A stretch of 45,168 bases of DNA from Verrucomicrobiota bacterium (GTDB lineage Bacteria; Verrucomicrobiota; Verrucomicrobiia; Limisphaerales; UBA9464), in NCBI GenBank assembly GCA_026397755.1, contig JAPLUF010000283.1, positions 1-45,168 of the forward strand, given 5' to 3'. Shown piece after piece: positions 1 to 8,383 of the stretch. The stretch's first letter is position 1. Each line of letters starts with the position of its first letter. The notes beneath the pieces were generated by a model, which saw only the letters and a program-made list of their open reading frames with translations, ran no database searches and was not told where the DNA came from. The translations under genes and the position numbers were made by a program.

Positions 1-690
1 GATCGCGGGGTGGTGTTCCAGAATTACAGCCTGCTTCCCTGGATGACTGTGGCCGAGAACATCCGGTTGGCCGTGGACTCGGTCTTTCCGGATTGGAGCG
101 AAACCCGCCGCTCCGAGCAGGTGGATCGGTATATCCACTTGGTCAATCTGACTCATGCCCGGGATCGGCGTCCGAGCGAGTTGTCCGGAGGTATGCGCCA
201 GCGGGTCTCCGTGGCCCGGGCTCTGGCTATGGATCCTCAAATCCTCCTGCTCGATGAGCCGCTGGGCGCCCTCGATGCGCTGACGCGCGGAACCCTTCAG
301 GATGAAATTTCCGGCATTTGCCGCGCCTCCGGAAAGACCGTCGTGCTCATCACCAACGATCCCGATGAGGGGATCTTAATGGCCGACCGGATCATCCCGC
401 TGAGTGCCGGCCCAGGAGCAATTCTGGGGCCTTCGTTCTCGGTCGCTCTCGACCCCACGCGGGATCGCCGCGCCCTCAACCATGATCCTCGCTTTAAGGC
501 GCTCCGGGCCGAGGTTGTCGCCTGGCTCTTGGGCCCAGGGGCCCGTCCGGCAATTTCCGTTTCCCGAAAGCTGATCCTGCCGGATTTAGAGCCGGAGGAT
601 CTCGAAATTCCAAGACCTCTCATCGGGGGGCGTCGTCGGTCGCGTCGGCGATCCGAGGAGCGGCGGGAAACAGTGGATCTCACTCCCTAG
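1..690 (+). CDS. Nitrate/sulfonate-type ABC transporter ATP-binding protein (NrtC/NrtD-like), 5' truncated by window start
   Basis: Frame open from base 1 (DRGVVFQNYSLLPWMTVAENI); ABC signature LSGGMRQRVSVARAL, Walker B ILLLDEPLGALD. Followed by a paralogous ATPase and nitrate reductase genes. Confidence 0.85.
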   Translation, partial: DRGVVFQNYSLLPWMTVAENIRLAVDSVFPDWSETRRSEQVDRYIHLVNLTHARDRRPSELSGGMRQRVSVARALAMDPQILLLDEPLGALDALTRGTLQDEISGICRASGKTVVLITNDPDEGILMADRIIPLSAGPGAILGPSFSVALDPTRDRRALNHDPRFKALRAEVVAWLLGPGARPAISVSRKLILPDLEPEDLEIPRPLIGGRRRSRRRSEERRETVDLTP

Positions 691-696
691 GAACCC

Positions 697-1578
697 ATGT
701 CTGATCACGTCGAAATCTCCCACCTGAGCAAGGTGTTCCCGACGCCCAAGGGCCCGCTACGGGTGGTGAAGGACTTCAATCTCCGCATCCGGCAGGGGGA
801 GTTTGTTACCCTCATCGGCCACTCGGGATGCGGCAAGAGCACCGTGCTCTCTATTCTGGCTGGTCTGAGCGAGGCCTCGGCCGGGGGGATCGTGCTTGCG
901 GGTCGGGAGCTCACCGGGCCCGGGCCCGATCGGGGTGTGGTGTTCCAGTCCCCTAATCTTCTCCCATGGATGACCGCGCTGGAGAATGTGATGCTCGGGG
1001 TCGACCAAGTCTTCTACACCGCCTCGCGCGAAGAGCGCCGCCAAATCGCCGAGTACTATCTCACGGTAGTTGGCCTGGGCGAGGCCCTGCATCAGAGACC
1101 CTCCGAATTGAGTCAGGGCATGCGCCAGCGGGTAGGAATCGCCCGAGCGTTCGCGCTGTCGCCGAAGATGCTGCTGCTCGACGAACCCTTCGGGATGCTT
1201 GATTCGCTCACTCGGTTCGAGCTCCAGCAAGTGCTGCTCGACCTATGGAATCGCACCTGCCTAACGGCACTCATGGTTACGCACGATGTCGATGAAGCGC
1301 TCTTCCTATCCGACCGCATTGTGATGATGACCAATGGCCCAGAGGCTGAGGTTGGGGAGATACTCCAGGTGCCGTTTCCTCGACCTCGCCGCCGCCAGGA
1401 ATTGCTGGAGAATCCGGAATACTACCGGCTCCGCGAGCAACTTATCGAGTTCCTCCATGTGCGAGCCTACACCCTCAAGGGACAGACACCCAAGGGGGCG
1501 GCCTCGGGGGGGACTCAAGGTCTATCATCGACAGCTTCCGTCTTCCCGACCGCCTCGCCCGTGACCGTGGGCGCATGA
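697..1578 (+). CDS. nrtD: Nitrate ABC transporter ATP-binding protein
   Basis: Walker [10 protein letters not shown], signature [14 protein letters not shown], Walker [13 protein letters not shown]; context with nirA/nasA-type genes. Confidence 0.8.
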   Translation: MSDHVEISHLSKVFPTPKGPLRVVKDFNLRIRQGEFVTLIGHSGCGKSTVLSILAGLSEASAGGIVLAGRELTGPGPDRGVVFQSPNLLPWMTALENVMLGVDQVFYTASREERRQIAEYYLTVVGLGEALHQRPSELSQGMRQRVGIARAFALSPKMLLLDEPFGMLDSLTRFELQQVLLDLWNRTCLTALMVTHDVDEALFLSDRIVMMTNGPEAEVGEILQVPFPRPRRRQELLENPEYYRLREQLIEFLHVRAYTLKGQTPKGAASGGTQGLSSTASVFPTASPVTVGA

Positions 1579-1639
1579 ACCCCGGGACAACTCTCCACTC
1601 TCCGCATCACCAACCCTGACCCAGACACCGAAAACAGCC

Positions 1640-3220
1640 ATGAAACCCTACGCAGCCGTCTCCTGCCTTGCCGGACTCATTGTGTCCCACGGTGCCGCCT
1701 TTGCCGCGGCCCCCAATCTCGACTGGGGTGTGACCACCCCTGTGGCCCCCTCGCCGGCCGGCTTCATTAATGACTGGCTCCGGCAGGACAATCCCTATCT
1801 GTCATCCTGGAACCTGGGGGCCTTGTACTGGAGCCGGTACGAGATGAAGCAGAATGGCGGATTCACCGGCCCGGGCTCACTGGCCGACTTCCGGACAGAC
1901 ACCGACAACGACAATAGCTACCTCCTCCAGCGAGTGCTCCTGCGCGGGGGCTACACCGGACGCTGGTTCGAGGTGTTCGCTCAGGGACGCTCGAGTACTG
2001 TTACCGGAGACGACCGCTCCAGCACGGGCAACAGCGTGACACGGGCTGCGACCCTCAATGGTGTGACGGTTCCGGCCTACCCAGCGGGACCTTCTGGCGG
2101 CGGCAGCAGCCCGGAGTCGGACGGTCCGATGGATTTGCAGCAGGCCTACCTCTTTCTCGGAAACCACAAGGAGTTCCCCGTCTCGCTCAAGGTGGGTCGC
2201 CAAGAACTGCTCCTGGGTGATCAGCGCATCGTGGGCCCGTTGGCCTGGAACAATATCGGGCGCCAATGGGATGCGGCGAAGGTGCGCTGGCAGAACCCCT
2301 ATTTCGCCCTAGAGGGTTGGAGTTCGATGGTGGTGATGCCTGATGACAATGGATTCAACCGGTCTAACCCAGATGAGATCTTCTCGGGCCTTCACCTGAC
2401 CACCAAGGCTGTCCCCAAGACGTGGACTGAGTTCTACCTCTTAAGCCGCAATGTGGGTCGCGATGCCAATGCGGGTAATAAGGGGTTGGTCCCGGCACCG
2501 TTTCGTCCGCCGGAGGCCCAGGACATCTACACCGCAGGAACCTATTTCCGCAGTTCCACCAACGATTGGGTGAATGTCGATTGGGGTGCCCAAGCCTACT
2601 ACCAGTTCGGCAACTTTGCCGACGCACGGGAGGCCGCCGGAATGGGGCCACGCCGAGAGCATCGGGCCTGGGCGGGGGTGCTTTCGGGTGGCTACACCTG
2701 GAAAGAATCGGAGCTCCAGCCGCGCCTGGGTCTCGAATACAGCATGGCCAGTGGTGACAACAATCCCAACGACGGCACGCACAACACCTTCGTTCACCTT
2801 TATCCCACCGGGCATCTTTTCTATGGCTATGCCGATTTCGCCTCGTTCCAGAATTTGCACAACGTGCGCCTCCGGAGCTCGCTGCTGGCCACGCCGCGGG
2901 TTCGGGTGCAACTCGAGGGACACATGAAGTGGTTGGCCACGGCCAATGACAATTTTTACAACGTTGCCGGCCTCCCGCGGGGTGGGATGACCTACCAGGG
3001 GGCTGCAGCCCGCGGAACCGGTTACGGAATCAATCCCGATGCTGGAACCTTCGTGGGCTCCGAGATCGACCTTGTGGCCACGTGGCAGGCCAACAAGTAC
3101 CTAGTGCTTGAGGCTGCTTATTGCCGATTCCTGCGGGGTGACTACATCCAGGATTCGCTGTCCAAGGTGGGTTCGCAAGACGCCGACTATGTCTACGTTC
3201 AGGCACAGTTGAACTTCTGA
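1640..3220 (+). CDS. Alginate-export-family outer membrane beta-barrel porin
   Basis: Signal peptide; repeated amphipathic strands; alginate_exp-like pattern (LQQAYLFLGN, LKVGRQELLLGDQRIVGPLAWNNIGRQWD); ends in ...YVYVQAQLNF, a barrel-type C-terminal aromatic. Confidence 0.7.
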   Translation: MKPYAAVSCLAGLIVSHGAAFAAAPNLDWGVTTPVAPSPAGFINDWLRQDNPYLSSWNLGALYWSRYEMKQNGGFTGPGSLADFRTDTDNDNSYLLQRVLLRGGYTGRWFEVFAQGRSSTVTGDDRSSTGNSVTRAATLNGVTVPAYPAGPSGGGSSPESDGPMDLQQAYLFLGNHKEFPVSLKVGRQELLLGDQRIVGPLAWNNIGRQWDAAKVRWQNPYFALEGWSSMVVMPDDNGFNRSNPDEIFSGLHLTTKAVPKTWTEFYLLSRNVGRDANAGNKGLVPAPFRPPEAQDIYTAGTYFRSSTNDWVNVDWGAQAYYQFGNFADAREAAGMGPRREHRAWAGVLSGGYTWKESELQPRLGLEYSMASGDNNPNDGTHNTFVHLYPTGHLFYGYADFASFQNLHNVRLRSSLLATPRVRVQLEGHMKWLATANDNFYNVAGLPRGGMTYQGAAARGTGYGINPDAGTFVGSEIDLVATWQANKYLVLEAAYCRFLRGDYIQDSLSKVGSQDADYVYVQAQLNF

Positions 3221-3241
3221 GCCGGTGTCCGGCTTCCTTCC

Positions 3242-5062
3242 ATGAACATCGTGCCGGAGACCGCTCCCTTCAGCCGAGAGCAGCGCGCATGGCTCAATGG
3301 GTTCCTGGCCGCATCGCTCTTTGATCGGTTGGGGGCCTTGCCGTCAAAGGTCGCACCCTCCGGGTCGCAGCCGCCCGCTCCGCCCCGCTGTTTGTGGGTT
3401 GGATACGGGTCCCAGTCGGGTTCGGCGTCGGGGTTGGCCAGAAAACTGGCTAAGTCGGCCGAATCCAAGGGGTTCGTGGTCACCGTCCGTGAACTCAACC
3501 AGATCACCCAAGAGGAACTGGCCGCACAGGAGCGTCTGCTGGTGGTGACATCCACCTGGGGCGATGGTGAACCCCCGGACAATGCCAGCGCGTTCTGGTC
3601 CCGGCTTTCGGAGGAGTCGGCTCCTCGGCTCGAATCTCTTCGGTATTCGGTGCTCGGTCTCGGGGATCGGAACTACGCCGATTTCTGCGGTGCCGCTCGC
3701 CGCATCGATGAGCGTCTGGCGGCACTGGGAGCCGGGTGTCTGGTGGCACGTGCCGAATGCGATGGGGGGGATCAGACACCCTTCGCGGCCTGGGCCGATG
3801 CTGTGTGGCTATCACTCGCCACGAAATCAGCGGCATCCGCAACGGAGGTCTCAGTCATCCCGGTCCCTGGGCCGGTCACCGCTTGGGTCACGGCTCAAGA
3901 ATCGGAGGTGGCACCCCCAGCCTGCCTCTGGACCCGTCGCAATCCCTACCCAGCCCGGTTGCGGATGGCCCGTCGCCTGAATGGCGCTGGCTCGGCCAAG
4001 GACACTCGGCACATCGAACTCGTGCTGGGGGATTCATCCCTCGCCTACGAGGTGGGAGATGCCTTGGGGGTGCAGCCCTCGAACGATCCCGCGTTGGTGG
4101 CCGAGGTGGTGGACGCGCTCGGTTTGGGTTCGATGGGTTCTGAGTCGCTCGGCACGCCGGTCTTGGAGGATTCCGTGAGTCTCCAAGAGGCCCTGATGAC
4201 CCGTTGGATCCTGACCCAGCCCTCGCCAGCCCTTCTGAAACGGTTGGCGGAGCGAGCCCCAGGCTCGCTCCTAGCCGGTTTGTTGGAATCTTCGCGGCGG
4301 TCAGATCTCGAGTCCTGGTTAATGGGGCGCGATGTGGTCGATGCCCTAAAGGCGGCCCCGGGCGCCCGTATCGAGGTCGCGGAGTTGGGTTCATTAATGC
4401 GTCCGCTTTCGCCGCGATTGTATTCCATCGCCTCCTCGCTGAAGGCCTATCCCGGTGAGGTGCACCTCACGGTGGGAACGGTCCGTTACGAGGCCCACGG
4501 TCGATCGCGCCACGGAGTCGCCTCGTGCTGGTTGGCTGACCGTGTGGTTCCTGGGGAAACCCCGGTGCCGGTGTTTGTTCAGGTCAGCCGCCATTTCCGA
4601 CCGCCGACCGATTCGTCACGACCCATAATCATGGTGGGTCCGGGCACGGGGATTGCCCCGTTCCGCGCCTTCCTGCAGGAGCGCCGTGCCATCGGAGCTC
4701 CCGGAAAGAATTGGCTCTTCTTTGGCGATCAGCGCCATTCCTCCGACTACTTGTATGCATCGGAATTAGATCCCCTGCATCGCGATGGATTCCTCACCCG
4801 GTTGGACCTGGCATTCAGCCGCGATCAGGAGTCCAAAGTGTATGTCCAGGACCGCATGCGGGAGCAATCCCAGGCTCTGTGGCAGTGGCTAGAGGAGGGG
4901 GCTCATTTCTACGTGTGTGGCGATGCCCGACGCATGGCCAAGGATGTCGAGGAGGCCCTCCGGACAGTGATCCAGACCGCGGGCGGCCGCAGTGAGGATC
5001 AGGCCTTGGAATACCTCGAAACACTCCAGTCTGAAGGACGCTACCAGAAAGATGTGTATTGA
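3242..5062 (+). CDS. Sulfite-reductase-flavoprotein-like (CysJ-type) diflavin reductase
   Basis: Flavodoxin domain (VGYGSQSGSASGLARKLAKSAESKG), FAD domain (PRLYSIASS), NAD(P) domain (MVGPGTGIAPFRAFLQER), C-terminal YQKDVY as in CysJ. Confidence 0.88.
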   Translation: MNIVPETAPFSREQRAWLNGFLAASLFDRLGALPSKVAPSGSQPPAPPRCLWVGYGSQSGSASGLARKLAKSAESKGFVVTVRELNQITQEELAAQERLLVVTSTWGDGEPPDNASAFWSRLSEESAPRLESLRYSVLGLGDRNYADFCGAARRIDERLAALGAGCLVARAECDGGDQTPFAAWADAVWLSLATKSAASATEVSVIPVPGPVTAWVTAQESEVAPPACLWTRRNPYPARLRMARRLNGAGSAKDTRHIELVLGDSSLAYEVGDALGVQPSNDPALVAEVVDALGLGSMGSESLGTPVLEDSVSLQEALMTRWILTQPSPALLKRLAERAPGSLLAGLLESSRRSDLESWLMGRDVVDALKAAPGARIEVAELGSLMRPLSPRLYSIASSLKAYPGEVHLTVGTVRYEAHGRSRHGVASCWLADRVVPGETPVPVFVQVSRHFRPPTDSSRPIIMVGPGTGIAPFRAFLQERRAIGAPGKNWLFFGDQRHSSDYLYASELDPLHRDGFLTRLDLAFSRDQESKVYVQDRMREQSQALWQWLEEGAHFYVCGDARRMAKDVEEALRTVIQTAGGRSEDQALEYLETLQSEGRYQKDVY

Positions 5063-6896
5063 AGCGGACGACACCACCACTCCCATGCCCCTGCCTTTCC
5101 AGCAAATCTCCGGACAGCCAATCAACGCCGAACAAACCGCTTACCTCGAGGGTCTCTTCGCTGGACTCCACAATCGAGGCCTCGGTTTCGGGGACCTGGC
5201 CCCGACCGCGCTCCCGACCCTAGCGTCGCCCGACCTCTCCGACCTGACCGACCAAGAGCGCATTAAACGCGAACTCCATCCGCTGGATGCCTACTCGTTG
5301 CTCCTGCAGCATGCGGCCTCCGATCAGGCACCCGATCCGGACAACGCGTTCCGCTTCAAATGGCAGGGGCTCTTCTATATGAGCCCCATGAAGGAGGGCT
5401 ACATGGCGCGCCTGCGGATTCCCGGCGGCCAGTTGACTTCAGCCCAGTTGCGGGAGATCGCCGCCATCACCGAGGGACTGACCACGGGCTACCTCCAAAT
5501 CACCACTCGGTCCAACTTGCAGGTCCGGCATATTCGTTTTCAGGACGCGCCGGAATTCCTGCGGCGCATCCAGGCCATCGGGCTTCACACCCGTGGGGCC
5601 GGTGCCGACAATATTCGCAACCTCACCTGCGATCCGACCAGCGGCATCGATCCGATGGAGCGAGTGGAAACACTGCCGCTGACGTTGCAATTGGGTCAGG
5701 TGATTTTGAACCACCGGGAGTTCTATGACCTGCCACGGAAGTTTAACATCGCCCTCCATGGGGGAGGGTCGATACCCATCGTTGAAGACACCAACGACAT
5801 TGGTTGGAAGGCTGTCCGGGTTTGTTCTCTCGCTGAGTTCAAAACCCAGGGTCCCTGTGATTTCCGGTCTGGAGATCTACTGACGGATTCCGTGCCCCCG
5901 GGGCTGTATTTCCGCTGCCTGCTGGGTGGGGCCACCGGTCACAAATCCTTTGCGCGCGATCTGGGTGTTTTGGTGCCGCCTGCAGAGGTGGTCTCGATGA
6001 GTGCGGCGATGCTTCGGGTTTATCTCGCCCATGGAAACCGGACCGACCGCAAGCGGGCCCGACTCAAGCACTTGCTAGAGAATTGGACGTTGGACCGTTT
6101 CCGAACTGAGACGGAAACGCTTTTGGGTCGGTCCTTGATGGGCATACCTGAGGGCTCCGAGACGGCGGTGCCCTCTAGTGGGCCGGTCACCAGCGGCATG
6201 CATTCGCACCTAGGGGTGCACCCGCAACGGCAAGCCGGCCTTCACTGGATTGGCGTCGCAGTTCCAGTGGGGCAGATCACCTCAAAGCAACTGCGACGCC
6301 TGGCCGAACTGGCCGAACTGTACGGGAGCGGCGAGGTACGATTGACCGTTTGGCAGAACCTGATTTTACCGAACATCTCCGAGGCCTATGTCGAGACAGT
6401 CAAGAAGGCGCTGGTCAAGGCTGGGCTCGATTGGAAGTCGAGCGCCCTCCGGGGGGGATTCATTGCCTGCACCGGCAACCGTCATTGCCGCTTCGCCGCC
6501 TCGGACACCAAGCGTCATGCGTTGGAGTTAATCCAGTGGCTCGATTCCCGGGTCACCCTGGATCAGCCGGTGAACATCCATCTGACCGGCTGTCCGAATT
6601 CGTGTGCTCAACATTACATGGGGGACATCGGGCTCTTGGGGACTCAGGTCAAGCGGGGTGGCTCATCCCAGGAGGCCTATCACGTTTTTGTCGGGGGCGG
6701 ATTTGGTGGGCGGCAGGCGATTGGGCGAGCGGTCTTTCAAGGTGTGATCCTGGAGGAACTGGGGCCTCTCTTGGAGCGCATGCTCAAGGTCTATCTCCAG
6801 ATCCGGCATTCCGATGAGAACTTCCAGGCCTTCACGGCCCGTCATGACCTGGGGCGACTCCAGGAACTGTTCTCGGAGAACTTAATTCTCTCCTGA
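5052..6896 (+). CDS. nirA: Siroheme/[4Fe-4S] nitrite reductase, NirA type (start could be 5085; ORF-track start 4992 overlaps the upstream gene too far)
   Basis: CTGNRHCRF (CX5C) and TGCPNSCAQH (CX3C) siroheme/4Fe-4S motifs; GAGADNIRNLTCDP; LQITTRSNLQVRHI. Confidence 0.85.
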   Translation: MCIEADDTTTPMPLPFQQISGQPINAEQTAYLEGLFAGLHNRGLGFGDLAPTALPTLASPDLSDLTDQERIKRELHPLDAYSLLLQHAASDQAPDPDNAFRFKWQGLFYMSPMKEGYMARLRIPGGQLTSAQLREIAAITEGLTTGYLQITTRSNLQVRHIRFQDAPEFLRRIQAIGLHTRGAGADNIRNLTCDPTSGIDPMERVETLPLTLQLGQVILNHREFYDLPRKFNIALHGGGSIPIVEDTNDIGWKAVRVCSLAEFKTQGPCDFRSGDLLTDSVPPGLYFRCLLGGATGHKSFARDLGVLVPPAEVVSMSAAMLRVYLAHGNRTDRKRARLKHLLENWTLDRFRTETETLLGRSLMGIPEGSETAVPSSGPVTSGMHSHLGVHPQRQAGLHWIGVAVPVGQITSKQLRRLAELAELYGSGEVRLTVWQNLILPNISEAYVETVKKALVKAGLDWKSSALRGGFIACTGNRHCRFAASDTKRHALELIQWLDSRVTLDQPVNIHLTGCPNSCAQHYMGDIGLLGTQVKRGGSSQEAYHVFVGGGFGGRQAIGRAVFQGVILEELGPLLERMLKVYLQIRHSDENFQAFTARHDLGRLQELFSENLILS

Positions 6897-6913
6897 GCCT
6901 GCATTTCCCCCCT

Positions 6914-8383
6914 GTGAAAACTATCTCTGTATCGCCCATCGGCACTCAGGATGAGGAACGTCTCGAGACCCTGGTGGATGCCTTTATCGACGAGCAGCGC
7001 CAACTGAGTGCCGTGGAGCGTTTCAGTCAACGCCATGCCGATGTCAGCCACCCGTTGTTGGAGACGCACTACCGGGCCTTGATGCCAGCCTCGCCCCCAG
7101 GTCCGGGTGAGCAGTACGCCTTCGAGGTAGACCTCGACCAGTGCTCCTCCTGCAAGGCTTGTGTCGTGGCTTGCCATTCTCTCAACGGCCTCGATTCCGG
7201 TGAGTCGTGGCGCGAGATTCGGCTGCTAGTGGGTTCGCGCCCTAGAATCTCCTTGGGCGCGCGCGCAGAATCAGTGGCCTTGGCGGTCACCTCCGCCTGT
7301 CACCATTGCGTGGATCCGGGTTGCCTCAAGGGGTGCCCGGTCCTGGCCTATGACAAGGATCCAATCACCGGCATCGTTCGCCATCTCGATGACCAATGCA
7401 TCGGGTGCAGTTACTGCATCTTCACCTGTCCGTACGAGGTGCCCAAGTTCTCGAAGTCCCGGGGCATTGTCCGCAAATGCGACCTGTGCCATGGGCGACT
7501 CGAGGTGGGTGAGGCGCCGGCCTGCGTGCAGGCTTGTCCCAATGAAGCGATCCGAATCACTCGAGTCTCGGTGACTGCGACGACGGAGCGATGCCGTAGC
7601 GAGGCGTCCGGCAGTGACCACAGCGAGGCTGGCTGTGCCTTGCCCGGAATGCCCTCGGCGGCCATCACCGTCCCGACCACGGTGTATCGTTCGCGGCACA
7701 CACTGGCGGGTTTGGAGTCCCGGCCCGTCTCGGGCTCTGAGAGACCTCGGGAGGCTCACTGGCCACTCATCGCGATGCTGGTGTTGACCCAATGGGGCGG
7801 GGGAACACTCGCCGCGGTCGCCCTGAGGGTGGGGCTGGGTGATGGATTCCTGACAGTGCGGGATGCCGTGGTGGCCGCGCTGGGATGCCTGGGTGTTCAG
7901 GGAGGGTTGATCGCGTCGGTGTTCCACTTGGGGCGCCCGCTCCAAGCCTGGCGGATTGGCTTGGGTTGGCGGACCAGTTGGTTGAGTCGCGAGGCCATCG
8001 CTCTCGGGATCTTCTCTGCGGTCTCCATAATCTTCACGGGGTTGATCGCCCTGGATGTCTGGCTTTCGGCATGGCCTGTTCCGAGCCGTGTTCTCGCTGG
8101 AACGGCCGCAGCACTGCTTTTGCTGCTGCTCCTGGCGACGTTGGCGCAGGTTCAGGTGTATGCCATCACCGGTCGGGTTCCGTGGCGTTTGAGGCGTACC
8201 GTACCTCGGTTCGCTGGCACTGTCCTGATGGCGGTTGGCGTGGGTTGTGGTTTTTTGGTAGGCACAAATTGGGCTCCGCTTCTGGGCCTTCTTTTGATGG
8301 GTTTTTCGGTGGCGGAGCGCTGGCAATTCTTCACGGGAAGATCGGTGGTGGACGCCGTGTCCCGAGATGGAGGCAGGCAATGA
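6914..8383 (+). CDS. Fused DmsB-like four-cluster ferredoxin and DmsC-like membrane anchor (GTG start)
   Basis: N-terminal CSSCKACVVAC, CHHCVDPGCLKGCPV, CIGCSYCIFTCPY, CDLCHGRLEVGEAPACVQACP; C-terminal hydrophobic helices with DmsC-type SVFHLGRPLQAWRIGLGWRTSWLSRE and VYAITGRVPWR. Confidence 0.82.
   Translation: MKTISVSPIGTQDEERLETLVDAFIDEQRQLSAVERFSQRHADVSHPLLETHYRALMPASPPGPGEQYAFEVDLDQCSSCKACVVACHSLNGLDSGESWREIRLLVGSRPRISLGARAESVALAVTSACHHCVDPGCLKGCPVLAYDKDPITGIVRHLDDQCIGCSYCIFTCPYEVPKFSKSRGIVRKCDLCHGRLEVGEAPACVQACPNEAIRITRVSVTATTERCRSEASGSDHSEAGCALPGMPSAAITVPTTVYRSRHTLAGLESRPVSGSERPREAHWPLIAMLVLTQWGGGTLAAVALRVGLGDGFLTVRDAVVAALGCLGVQGGLIASVFHLGRPLQAWRIGLGWRTSWLSREAIALGIFSAVSIIFTGLIALDVWLSAWPVPSRVLAGTAAALLLLLLLATLAQVQVYAITGRVPWRLRRTVPRFAGTVLMAVGVGCGFLVGTNWAPLLGLLLMGFSVAERWQFFTGRSVVDAVSRDGGRQ

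Noticed and set aside
7885-8379. N-terminal extension of the NasA ORF
   Set aside because: Overlaps the DmsC-like region out of frame; the ATG at 8380 with ATGA coupling fits the family N-terminus.
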